Assembly (NCBI RefSeq): GCF_014642655.1
Contig: NZ_BMIR01000001.1
Span: forward strand, 173,518 to 237,517
DNA from: Pullulanibacillus camelliae
Lineage (GTDB): Bacteria; Bacillota; Bacilli; Bacillales; Sporolactobacillaceae
Length of the DNA stretch: 64,000 nt
Direction of reading: 5' to 3'
Shown here: piece after piece, positions 9,299 to 16,477 of the stretch
How the letters are laid out: each line of letters opens with the position of its first letter
Position numbering within the stretch: position 1 is the stretch's first letter
The notes under the pieces: generated by a model
Databases searched by the model: none
Told to the model about the DNA's origin: nothing
The model's input: the letters and a program-made list of their open reading frames with translations, nothing else
Program-made: the position numbers and the translations under genes

Positions 9299-9366
9299 TA
9301 AATCTTATAAAAATAAACAATAATGCACTCTAAACGCATGGGGTGTTCTTTTTTACCATCCATGCG

Positions 9367-9618
9367 CTATAGCTTTTTATACATGTAAGTTAGCATTCTC
9401 ATACCATCCTGAAACCCTTTTTTGTAACTTAGAAATCTCTTATTGGCAATAACGTTACTCATTATTTCTTCCAGTTCCAGATATTCTTCTTTAGACAATG
9501 TACTTTCCAAATATTTTTCAATAGGATATAATCCATTTTCTTCGCCCTCAATTCGCCCATCCCTTTTGTAAAAAAAATCCGTCAAATCATCCATAAAGCT
9601 TTCTCTTACAATTAACAT
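9367..9618 (-). CDS. Small hypothetical protein, resembles DUF6809
   Basis: An 83-residue acidic-to-basic soluble protein with no membrane segment. The C terminus SYKKGFQDGMRMLTYMYKKL resembles the ending of DUF6809 proteins (GF..G.RLM), often found beside phage-type regulators; function unknown. The start at 9618 is supported by the AAGGTGGGGAGC ribosome binding site. It is read divergently from the XRE regulator at 9807, from a strong promoter whose spacer holds a LexA-like box. That makes it a candidate damage-inducible or XRE-controlled gene. The DUF assignment is from memory of the motif and moderately certain. Confidence 0.7.
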   Translation of the reverse strand: MLIVRESFMDDLTDFFYKRDGRIEGEENGLYPIEKYLESTLSKEEYLELEEIMSNVIANKRFLSYKKGFQDGMRMLTYMYKKL

Positions 9619-9679
9619 AAGCTCCCCACCTTTTGGATTTTTTTAATGTCACTTTTACAGCTTCACACCCCATATAGTC

Positions 9680-9689
9680 GAACATGTTC
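9680..9689. promoter_or_regulatory. Palindrome GAACATGTTC near the transcription start
   Basis: A perfect 10-base palindrome just downstream of the -10 element of the small gene's promoter. It shares GAAC/GTTC half-sites with the box at 9709-9720 but has a 2-base instead of 4-base centre. Possibly a second operator. Confidence 0.45.
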
Positions 9690-9698
9690 CACGCTTTC

Positions 9699-9727
9699 AT
9701 TTTAATACGAACACTTGTTCTTGTCAA
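9699..9727 (-). promoter_or_regulatory. Promoter of the small divergent gene with LexA-like box in the spacer
   Basis: On the minus strand TTGACA (9727-9722), 17 bases, TAAAAT (9704-9699). The spacer contains AGAACAAGTGTTCG, which fits the Bacillus LexA consensus CGAACRNRYGTTYC except at its outer bases. A repressor bound there would block RNA polymerase. The binder could be LexA or the XRE protein encoded divergently. Confidence 0.65.
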
Positions 9728-9764
9728 CTTTATACCATCTAACTTTTAAATTTTTTTTAAGTGT

Positions 9765-9770
9765 TATAAT
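9765..9770 (+). promoter_or_regulatory. -10 element (TATAAT) upstream of the XRE gene
   Basis: A perfect TATAAT 36 bases upstream of the XRE start, with no good -35 at 17 bases. The region between the two divergent genes is T-rich here. Confidence 0.4.
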
Positions 9771-9806
9771 TAAGTAGCAATAAGATCATTTATAAGGAGG
9801 GTAACT

Positions 9807-10202
9807 ATGAGTGAATTGGGGCAATTACTAAAAAGCTTGCGTGGAAAGCGCTCATTAAGACAAGTGGCAGAGTTAACAGGACTCTCTCATTCTTACATTT
9901 CTGATATAGAAAAGGGCTTTCGCAGGGGAACTCATACCCCTTTAAAAGCATCACCACAAACACTGAAACGTCTTGCCAAGGCCTATGACTATTCCTATGA
10001 TGAACTTATGAAAAAGGCTGGTTATATCGAAGAGCATTCCATTTACTCCCCAATCTACAGAACACTTCTCAGTGAGGTCAAAGAAGAATTCGATAATGAC
10101 CCCGAAACCATTCATTTTATCGAAAGTTATCTTAAAGCCCCAAAAGAAAAGAAAAAGCAAGTACAAGAATTCCTTCAGTCTATTCTAAAAGACAGCGACT
10201 AG
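9807..10202 (+). CDS. XRE-family helix-turn-helix transcriptional regulator
   Basis: A 131-residue DNA-binding protein. The helix-turn-helix covers about residues 5-70: LGQLLKSLRGKRSLRQVAEL, then TGLSHSYISDIEKGFRRG as recognition helix, and SPQTLKRLAKAYDYSYDELM. The C-terminal 60 residues are charged and helical, with no peptidase motif, so it is not a self-cleaving CI/LexA-type repressor. The AAGGAGGGTAACT site fixes ATG 9807. It is divergent from the small 83-residue gene and may control that promoter. Similar proteins appear in phages, conjugative elements and chromosomal stress loci; no mobile genes are visible around it. Confidence 0.88.
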   Translation: MSELGQLLKSLRGKRSLRQVAELTGLSHSYISDIEKGFRRGTHTPLKASPQTLKRLAKAYDYSYDELMKKAGYIEEHSIYSPIYRTLLSEVKEEFDNDPETIHFIESYLKAPKEKKKQVQEFLQSILKDSD

Positions 10203-10329
10203 CTCTACACAGGGATAAGAAGACCCAGTGAATGACCAAACCTTGTTGAGAATAGAGCATCCTATCCGAAAAATGCTTCACCGCACAGCTTGCGCGTCGA
10301 AGGCCGTGCCCGTGGAATGTGAGCAGCAT

Positions 10330-10361
10330 AGAGCGGAAATGAGCACGATCCACTCCATTGG
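10330..10361 (-). repeat. Interspersed repeat family B, copy 3 (diverged)
   Basis: Plus-strand AGCGGAAATGAGCACGATCC followed by ACTCCATTGG matches the core of copies 1 and 2 with several substitutions. As in copy 2, it begins within about ten bases of a terminator (10373-10393), downstream of a minus-strand gene. Confidence 0.6.
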
Positions 10362-10372
10362 CTATATAAAAA

Positions 10373-10393
10373 CCCTACAACACGGGTGCAGGG
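10373..10393 (-). terminator. Rho-independent terminator of the HAD gene
   Basis: Minus-strand arms CCCTGCA and TGTAGGG (one G-T pair), 7-base loop, then TTTTTATAT. It lies 25 bases after the stop at 10418. Confidence 0.8.
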
Positions 10394-10417
10394 CCTTCCT
10401 TTCATACTGTCACATTA

Positions 10418-11158
10418 TTAATCCAATAAAAACTGCTCAATCGCTTTCGCCACACCATCCTCAGTGTTCGAAGCCGTTTTCTTATCCGCTATCTGTTTCA
10501 ACTCTTCATGAGCATTATCCATCGCTACGCTTAATCCTACCTCTTCAAATAAAGGATAATCATTTAGGCTGTCACCAATTGCCATGACTTCAGACATACT
10601 CATCGTGTATCTTTCGCACACCTTTCTTACACCACTTGCCTTGGACACTCCCATTGGATTTACTTCCACGTTGTTCCAATTAGAACTTGTTACCTTTAAA
10701 TTTCCCCAACTTTTTATTGTAGACATCACTTCTTGAATGACTTGATGATCATCTGACCGCAGGCCAAATTTCATCCAATGTCTCGACAAAAACGCTTCCT
10801 GCCACTTTTCCCTTTTGACAGGCCCTTCCGAAGTATAGCCCCAAAACCATGTTTGATAGCTCATTGCTAACTGATGTAATTTCTCAACATCCTCAGGGTT
10901 AAGAAAATGACGTTCTATACAAACCCCATCAGCATCCCGAACCTCACTGCCATTAAGCAATACCATCGGACTATGTAAATCCAGTTGTTCTCTATAAGAG
11001 ACGATCTCTTGTAACGGACGGCCTGTAGCAAACATGACCATGATTCCGGCATCCATTGCTTTTTGAATCCACTTTTGATTTTCTGCACTGATTTGATTCG
11101 TTTCATTCAATGTTGTGCCATCCATATCAAGAGCTAATAAACGTATTCTAGAAGACAT
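10418..11158 (-). CDS. Cof-type HAD-IIB family sugar phosphatase
   Basis: A 246-residue cytosolic phosphatase. Motif I is LALDMDGTTLNE (nucleophile Asp near residue 9), motif II is the FATGRP segment near residue 42, and motif IV is IGDSLNDYPLFEEVG near residue 193. The cap between is of the IIB type. Such enzymes hydrolyse sugar phosphates or flavin and vitamin B6 phosphates with Mg2+, and specificity cannot be read from sequence. At 246 residues it is slightly shorter than the usual 260-290. It is a single gene with an AAGGAGAG ribosome binding site and its own terminator. Confidence 0.9.
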   Translation of the reverse strand: MSSRIRLLALDMDGTTLNETNQISAENQKWIQKAMDAGIMVMFATGRPLQEIVSYREQLDLHSPMVLLNGSEVRDADGVCIERHFLNPEDVEKLHQLAMSYQTWFWGYTSEGPVKREKWQEAFLSRHWMKFGLRSDDHQVIQEVMSTIKSWGNLKVTSSNWNNVEVNPMGVSKASGVRKVCERYTMSMSEVMAIGDSLNDYPLFEEVGLSVAMDNAHEELKQIADKKTASNTEDGVAKAIEQFLLD

Positions 11159-11698
11159 AATAAACTCTCCTTACTTTTAAACATCTGCTTATAATATTAA
11201 CAATAAATGCTCGAAAAGTCCTGTGGCCTTGAGCACATTAATCTATTTTCATTCTTCTCCACTTTATGACGATCAAGCTCTTTCATCACCATGCAGATCT
11301 AAAAGATCCCCTTTTAACTCAAGATAGTCTTTCCTATTTTACCGGATCTAACAAAAATTATAAAATCTAGATTCAGCAGACGAACAACATAGTCACCTTA
11401 AAAGTAGGCCAATGTTGAAGCACTAGAAATCAGCATGATTAAATGAAAAAGTGTAGGTGTGAGAATGTGGAGAGCGCCTTAATATAATGTTCCACCTCCG
11501 CTCGAGGCCCTAAAGAAACAAGGTACCAAAATCATCATTAATCTCTTTGCCAAAACAAGGAAAACGGAAATAGGAAGCTCATTTTCATACATCTTTCGCC
11601 TGATAGGAGACATGTTTTTCTGTTCTTCGCCATAAACATTATAACGTTATATTTACTTGCTCATTGTTTTGTGCTAACATGGCATCACATCCCTATAT
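11159..11698. other. Gene-free spacer upstream of the sugar-acid operon
   Basis: About 540 bases with no convincing reading frame. I see a 12-base palindrome TATAACGTTATA at 11640-11651 and weak -10-like sequences before 11700, but no clear SigA promoter. It separates the HAD gene (minus) from the operon starting at 11733 (plus), so it should hold both promoters. Confidence 0.5.
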
Positions 11699-11712
11699 TC
11701 TAAAAATTTAGA
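11699..11712. promoter_or_regulatory. Perfect palindrome, candidate operator of the sugar-acid operon
   Basis: TCTAAAAATTTAGA sits 21 bases before the first gene and just after a TATATT sequence. Its position fits an operator for the GntR regulator encoded at 15689-16408. No second copy was found near the regulator gene. Confidence 0.4.
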
Positions 11713-11732
11713 TTCAATATTTCGTTAAGGAG

Positions 11733-12842
11733 GTGACAGATACGGCACAGGATTTTATATTAAGTGGTCTTAAAAGGCTCAATGGTGGAACTCGCGATAT
11801 CCTCATTAGGAATGGGAGGATTGCTGAGATTGCACCCGGCGGGAGCTTATCTGGAGAATCCCGTATTGATTGTTCTGATTATTATGTATCCAGTGGCTGG
11901 ATTGACCTTCACGTCCATGCATTTCCAGAGTTTGATCCTTATGGAGATGACATCGATGAAATTGGTATCAAAAGTGGTGTAACGACTATTGTTGATGCTG
12001 GCAGCTGCGGAGCTGATCGCATTGCCGACCTGGTAGCCCTTGGTGAACAAGCGACAACCCATTTGCTCGCATTCTTGAACATTTCCCGAATCGGTCTAAA
12101 ACGCATTGATGAACTGTCCCATTTGGGCTGGATTGATGAGCAGAAATTAACTCGAGCCATTGATACGTTCAAAACATCCATTGTTGGTCTAAAGGTTCGG
12201 ATGAGTCAGAGCGTTGTTGGGAAAAGTGGCATTCGGCCTCTCTCTCTTGCACGCGCGCTTTCAGAAACAACAGAGCTGCCACTAATGGTTCATATCGGCT
12301 CTGCGCCACCAAGCGTCGATGAAATTCTACCTTACTTAAAACAAGGGGATGTTATTACACATTACCTTAACGGAAAAAGCAATGGCTTATTTTGTGAAAA
12401 TGGTGAGCCACGTCAAGTTTTACGCGCCGCACTCCATCGCGGTGTTCATTTAGATGTTGGACACGGAAGCGCGAGCTTTTCTTTTAAGGTTGCCGAGGCC
12501 GCCAAAGCTCATCATATTGGACTCCATACCATTAGTACAGATATCTATCGCCATAATCGCCTGAATGGCCCCGTTTATAATATGGCAAACGTTCTTTCCA
12601 AATTTCTCTATCTAGGCTACACTCTAGCGGATGTCATTGCCGCGGTGACGACCCATGCAGCCGATTGGCTGAGAAAACCCGAGCTCGGTCGCATTCAAGT
12701 AGGTGCTCCCGCCAATTTGACGCTATTTACTGTAAAGGACGAACCAATCACACTCATTGATTCAGAGGGAGAAGAACGCATAGGCACTAAAAGAATTGAA
12801 GCACAAGGAGTCGTTATCAATGGAACATTCATTAAATGCTAA
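11733..12842 (+). CDS. Amidohydrolase/deacetylase family metallohydrolase
   Basis: A 369-residue TIM-barrel hydrolase of the EF_0837/Atu3266 group, which removes acyl groups from N-acyl amino acids or related compounds. Metal ligands are visible: DLHVHAFPEFD (HxH, about 58-60), the carboxylated Lys in IVGLKVRMSQ (near 154), MVHIGSA, GLHTISTDIYRHN (His and Asp). First gene of the sugar-acid operon, suggesting removal of an N-acyl group before the PLP lyase acts. The start is unclear: the full AAGGAGGTGA ribosome binding site overlaps the GTG at 11733, while the codon at the ideal distance is ACG at 11742. Its end overlaps the next gene by 20 bases. Confidence 0.88.
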   Translation: MTDTAQDFILSGLKRLNGGTRDILIRNGRIAEIAPGGSLSGESRIDCSDYYVSSGWIDLHVHAFPEFDPYGDDIDEIGIKSGVTTIVDAGSCGADRIADLVALGEQATTHLLAFLNISRIGLKRIDELSHLGWIDEQKLTRAIDTFKTSIVGLKVRMSQSVVGKSGIRPLSLARALSETTELPLMVHIGSAPPSVDEILPYLKQGDVITHYLNGKSNGLFCENGEPRQVLRAALHRGVHLDVGHGSASFSFKVAEAAKAHHIGLHTISTDIYRHNRLNGPVYNMANVLSKFLYLGYTLADVIAAVTTHAADWLRKPELGRIQVGAPANLTLFTVKDEPITLIDSEGEERIGTKRIEAQGVVINGTFIKC

Positions 12843-13923
12843 ATACGGGCTTAAACGTGTGATTAATGCAAGTGGCCGTATGAGTATCTTAGGGGTCTCA
12901 ACCCCTTCGGATACCGTGATGGAAGCGATGAAAGCAGGTGGCCAAAGCTATGTAGAAATCGCTGATTTAGTGGACAAATCGGGAGATTATGTTGCTAATC
13001 TACTCGGGGCTGAAGCTGCTGTCGTTGTGAATTCTGCTTCAAGTGGCATCGCTTTAAGTATTGCGGCCTTAGTAACCAGAGGGAACCGGCGAGCAAGCGC
13101 ACGCCTGCACCAGGACCCCCTCACAAGCAATGAAGTCATCCTTTTTAAAGGACACAATGTTCAATATGGTGCTCCCATTGAAACCATGGTTTATTTAGGC
13201 GGTGGAAAGCTGATTGAAGTGGGCTATGCCAATGAAGGCAGGGCACAGCATATTGAAGAAGCGATCAATGAGCATACAGCCGCTATTCTCTACGTCCAAT
13301 CCCATCATGCGGTCCAAAAAAATATGCTGTTAGTTGAGGAAACCTGGAATATCGCCAAGTACCACCATGTTCCCCTGATTATCGACGCTGCTGCCGAAGA
13401 AGATATTCAAAAATATGTAAAGTACTCGGACCTTGCCATCTATAGTGGCTCCAAAGCTATCGAAGGGCCAACTTCAGGAATCGTTGCAGGCAAGCGCGAA
13501 TATATTGAGTGGCTTAAAGTCCAACTTCATGGTATAGGTCGAAGCATGAAGGTCGGTAAGGAAACCACCTTTGGCCTTCTTCAAGCACTCGATGAGTATA
13601 TGCAAAAAACAGAGCAGAATGACCAGCAAAAAAATACCTTACAAGAATTAACATCTCTACAAGAGATGACTGGCGTTCGAGTCACTCTTGTTCAAGATGA
13701 AGCAGGTAGGATGATTTTTCGGGCCAGAATCCACATAGACCCACACAAAGCTCAGACTACTGCTGCAAAAGTTGTGGAGCAATTACGCGAAGGAAAGATC
13801 GCGATCTATACCCGAGATTACGGGGTGAAACAAGGTTATTTTGACATTGATCCACGTCCTCTAAAAGGAGATGATGTCCAAGTTATTGCCACACGACTTC
13901 GTGAGATATTAGGAGGAAACTAA
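12823..13923 (+). CDS. DgaE family PLP-dependent ammonia lyase
   Basis: A 366-residue PLP enzyme of the SelA-like fold. DgaE of Salmonella eliminates ammonia from D-glucosaminate-6-phosphate to give 2-keto-3-deoxy-6-phosphogluconate. The opening YGLKRVINASGRMSILGVS, the SSGIALSIAALV stretch and the Lys in IYSGSKAIEGPTSG (about residue 211, Schiff base) fit the family. ATG 12823 has an AAGGAG site 9 bases upstream. Because a sugar kinase follows instead of a PTS, the natural substrate may be the unphosphorylated 2-amino acid, giving 2-keto-3-deoxygluconate. That last point is inference. Confidence 0.88.
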   Translation, partial: EHSLNAKYGLKRVINASGRMSILGVSTPSDTVMEAMKAGGQSYVEIADLVDKSGDYVANLLGAEAAVVVNSASSGIALSIAALVTRGNRRASARLHQDPLTSNEVILFKGHNVQYGAPIETMVYLGGGKLIEVGYANEGRAQHIEEAINEHTAAILYVQSHHAVQKNMLLVEETWNIAKYHHVPLIIDAAAEEDIQKYVKYSDLAIYSGSKAIEGPTSGIVAGKREYIEWLKVQLHGIGRSMKVGKETTFGLLQALDEYMQKTEQNDQQKNTLQELTSLQEMTGVRVTLVQDEAGRMIFRARIHIDPHKAQTTAAKVVEQLREGKIAIYTRDYGVKQGYFDIDPRPLKGDDVQVIATRLREILGGN

Positions 13924-13924
13924 C

Positions 13925-14677
13925 ATGCCTATTTTAAAACGCTTTTACAAAGAGCGCATCGCTTTAAATGTTCTAGCTAATAGTCTCCAAAATGCTCAAG
14001 AGGTTTTTGCCGCTGCTGAGGGCCATGTGTTAGTCGGGGTACTTTCAAAGGATTATCCCTCTGTTCCAGAAGCTGTTGCCGCAATGCAGGCTTACGGTCA
14101 AGCCATTGATGATGCTGTTTCTATTGGTTTAGGTAGCGGTGATAACCAGCAAGCAGCAATAGTGTCTGAGATTGCTAAACATTACTCTGGAAGTCATATC
14201 AATCAAGTTTTCCCAGCTGTTGGCATGACACGTGCAAACCTTGGAGACCAAGAGAGCTGGATTAACGCACTCGTCGCCCCAAGCGGCCAAGTGGGCTTTG
14301 TGAATCTCTCGACCGGCCCAGCAAGTGCCAAGCAAAAGGAGCAAGCTATTGTTCCCATTAAGGCAGCCATCGCCCTTGTAAAAGATATGGGAGGTAATGC
14401 TCTAAAATACTTTCCGATGCAAGGCTTAAGTCATGAGGAGGAATATAGAGCTGTAGCACAAGCCTGTGGTGAGGAAGGCTTTGCCCTTGAACCAACCGGC
14501 GGCATCGATAAGGATAATATTGAAGCGATCCTACGTATTGCGCTTGAAGCCAATGTGCCCCACATCATTCCCCATGTTTATTCTTCAATTATTGATAAGC
14601 AAACGGGAAATACGAAAGTAGCAGATGTCCAATCCATCTATCATCTTATAAAAAAGTTGGTTGATCAGCATGGCTAA
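13925..14677 (+). CDS. KDGP aldolase family protein (DgaF type)
   Basis: A 250-residue TIM-barrel aldolase of the DgaF/KDGP_aldolase family, distinct from the shorter Eda family. It splits 2-keto-3-deoxy-6-phosphogluconate into pyruvate and glyceraldehyde-3-phosphate. Visible are the opening RFYKERIALNVLANS, the glycine-rich AVGMTRANLG region, the GGNALKYFPMQGL segment with the predicted Schiff-base Lys (about residue 159), and EPTGGIDKDNI. It starts 1 base after the lyase stop, with GGAGGAAAC as ribosome binding site. Its neighbours on both sides supply the substrate route. Confidence 0.9.
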   Translation: MPILKRFYKERIALNVLANSLQNAQEVFAAAEGHVLVGVLSKDYPSVPEAVAAMQAYGQAIDDAVSIGLGSGDNQQAAIVSEIAKHYSGSHINQVFPAVGMTRANLGDQESWINALVAPSGQVGFVNLSTGPASAKQKEQAIVPIKAAIALVKDMGGNALKYFPMQGLSHEEEYRAVAQACGEEGFALEPTGGIDKDNIEAILRIALEANVPHIIPHVYSSIIDKQTGNTKVADVQSIYHLIKKLVDQHG

Positions 14678-15683
14678 GATCGCAGCCTTTGGAGAAGTTA
14701 TGATGCGCTTGCAGGTCCCAGGCTATGATCTTCTATCTCAATCCAACACACTGCACTATACCTTTTCAGGGACAGGGGTTAATGTCGCTTCAGCCCTTAC
14801 TCGCTTAGGACACGATGGCTGTCTCGTTACCACGCTGCCAGAAAACCCTATCGGGGATGCTGCGATGTCCTTCATTCAAAAGCTTGGTATTGACCTATCC
14901 TTTACTGTTAGAGAAGGCAATGCTCTCGGCATGTATTTTTTAGAAAATGGATTTGGCCCAAGACCAAGTCGTGTCACTTACTCTAACCGTTTGGAAAGTA
15001 GCTTCAACACAGCTTCTCCTGGCATTTACGATGTGGAAGCCCTCGCTTCCACTATTGATGCTATCCATTTCTGCGGGATAGCGCTTGCTATGAACGATAC
15101 TGTAAGACAGCATATCACTTCACTGGTTGAGGCCGTCAAAGCTAAAGGAGGAAGGATTATCTTCGATTGCAATTATCGTCCGTCTTTATGGGGAGAGAAT
15201 GGCTATAAGAAGGCCAGACCCTATTACGAGCACATGCTCACCCATGCTGACATCGTTATGATGAACGAAAAGGATGCCATGCTAATACTCGGCATGCAAA
15301 CAGATGAAACCCAACCTCATGAGCAACTGCAAGAGTTGATCCCAAGGGTAGCACACCATTATAACATTTCTTTAATTGCTGGAACGCACCGCAGCATTCA
15401 TACAAACAATACCCATACATTACAAGGTTATCTATTCAAGGAGCAGTCTTTTGCCTTTTCTCAACCCTTAACCTTTTCGGTATATGATAGAATTGGAGCT
15501 GGGGATGCCTTTGTCAGCGGTATTGTTCATGGTGAATATCAAGGTTTTTCACCTGAGAAAACCATCATGTTCGCTACCGCAGCTGCCATGCTTGCTCATA
15601 CAGTAACAGGTGATACCCCTATGTCATCAGAGCATGACATTTTCCAAGCAATGACCGCATCATTGAACGATGTAGAAAGGTAG
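14670..15683 (+). CDS. PfkB family sugar kinase, likely 2-dehydro-3-deoxygluconokinase
   Basis: A 337-residue carbohydrate kinase. The N terminus IAAFGEVMMRL is the KdgK-type opening, and DRIGAGDAFVSGIVHG near residue 275 contains the anion hole and the catalytic Asp. Between the PLP lyase/aldolase genes and the permease, it most likely phosphorylates 2-keto-3-deoxygluconate to the aldolase substrate. ATG 14670 overlaps the aldolase gene by 8 bases; a TTG at 14661 is possible. The ribosome binding site is poor, consistent with translational coupling. Confidence 0.88.
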   Translation: MAKIAAFGEVMMRLQVPGYDLLSQSNTLHYTFSGTGVNVASALTRLGHDGCLVTTLPENPIGDAAMSFIQKLGIDLSFTVREGNALGMYFLENGFGPRPSRVTYSNRLESSFNTASPGIYDVEALASTIDAIHFCGIALAMNDTVRQHITSLVEAVKAKGGRIIFDCNYRPSLWGENGYKKARPYYEHMLTHADIVMMNEKDAMLILGMQTDETQPHEQLQELIPRVAHHYNISLIAGTHRSIHTNNTHTLQGYLFKEQSFAFSQPLTFSVYDRIGAGDAFVSGIVHGEYQGFSPEKTIMFATAAAMLAHTVTGDTPMSSEHDIFQAMTASLNDVER

Positions 15684-15688
15684 TCGAT

Positions 15689-16408
15689 GTGAGCATGAAT
15701 GTCTCCCGAAAAAAAGGACCATTATATCTACAAATTAAAAACATATTAAAAGACCGTATCCTACACGGTGTCTATAAAGTCAATAGCCTTATACCTTCTG
15801 AACCCCAGCTTGAAGAAGAATTCAATGTCAGCAAAATCACGGTTCGGAATGCAATTAATGCGCTTGTCCAAGAAGGGTTCCTTGAAAAGCGAAGCGGGAA
15901 AGGAACAAAAGTCATTCGAAATACGGTCACATCTAAGCTTTACAAAGGAAAACGCTTTACAGAACTCCTTGTCGATGAAGGCCATGCCTTGAGTAAAAAA
16001 TGGCTAAAAGCTGAAGCCATTGCTACGGCTAAAGATACTCCGCTCTACCATTTATTTGGCGCACAATGTCTGCGCATCGATCGCCTCTATTTACTCGATG
16101 AAAGGCCTTATATTCATTACACACATTTTCTTTCCATGCATATCGACATGACAGAGGCTTCTGAACTTGGTGGGCAATCCCTTTACGATTTCATCGAAGA
16201 GCAAGGTATCACATTGGAGAACTTTCGCGATGAGTTCGCTGTAGCAAAAGCCCCCTCCCATGTAGAAAAGGCCCTTGGCTTAGATAAAAGTATTGCCTTA
16301 TTAAAAAGAATCCGTTACTCCTATAATGACGTTGGAACTCCGATCGAATACAGTGAAGGCTATTATAATACTGAACTTCAACATTATGTCGTGAATTACG
16401 ATGTATAA
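15689..16408 (+). CDS. GntR family transcriptional regulator (UTRA/HutC type)
   Basis: A 239-residue regulator. The winged helix (about residues 8-75) has the usual PLYLQIKNILKDRI opening and SEPQLEEEFNVSKITVRNAI recognition region. The UTRA effector domain follows (about 90-235), ending with the typical EYSEGYYNTELQHYVV. It lies inside the operon it presumably controls, most likely responding to the sugar acid or a phosphorylated intermediate. GTG 15689 is used here; an ATG two codons later is possible. Confidence 0.9.
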   Translation: MSMNVSRKKGPLYLQIKNILKDRILHGVYKVNSLIPSEPQLEEEFNVSKITVRNAINALVQEGFLEKRSGKGTKVIRNTVTSKLYKGKRFTELLVDEGHALSKKWLKAEAIATAKDTPLYHLFGAQCLRIDRLYLLDERPYIHYTHFLSMHIDMTEASELGGQSLYDFIEEQGITLENFRDEFAVAKAPSHVEKALGLDKSIALLKRIRYSYNDVGTPIEYSEGYYNTELQHYVVNYDV

Positions 16409-16439
16409 AGGTGGGAATCCCCCTTTCTTTTCGATAAAT

Positions 16440-16453
16440 AGAAAGCGCTAACA
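16440..16453 (+). promoter_or_regulatory. cre-like catabolite control site
   Basis: AGAAAGCGCTAACA matches the CcpA site consensus TGNAANCGNWNNCA at all but the first base. It lies 24 bases before the GntP start, between the regulator and permease genes. CcpA bound here would block the permease transcript when preferred sugars are present. Confidence 0.65.
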
Positions 16454-16477
16454 AAAAGTGAGAGGAGAACCTTTCAA

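Noticed and set aside
11764-12181. Overlapping open frames on both strands inside the amidohydrolase gene
   Set aside because: The amidohydrolase frame has all metal ligands and family motifs; the others have none and lack ribosome binding sites.
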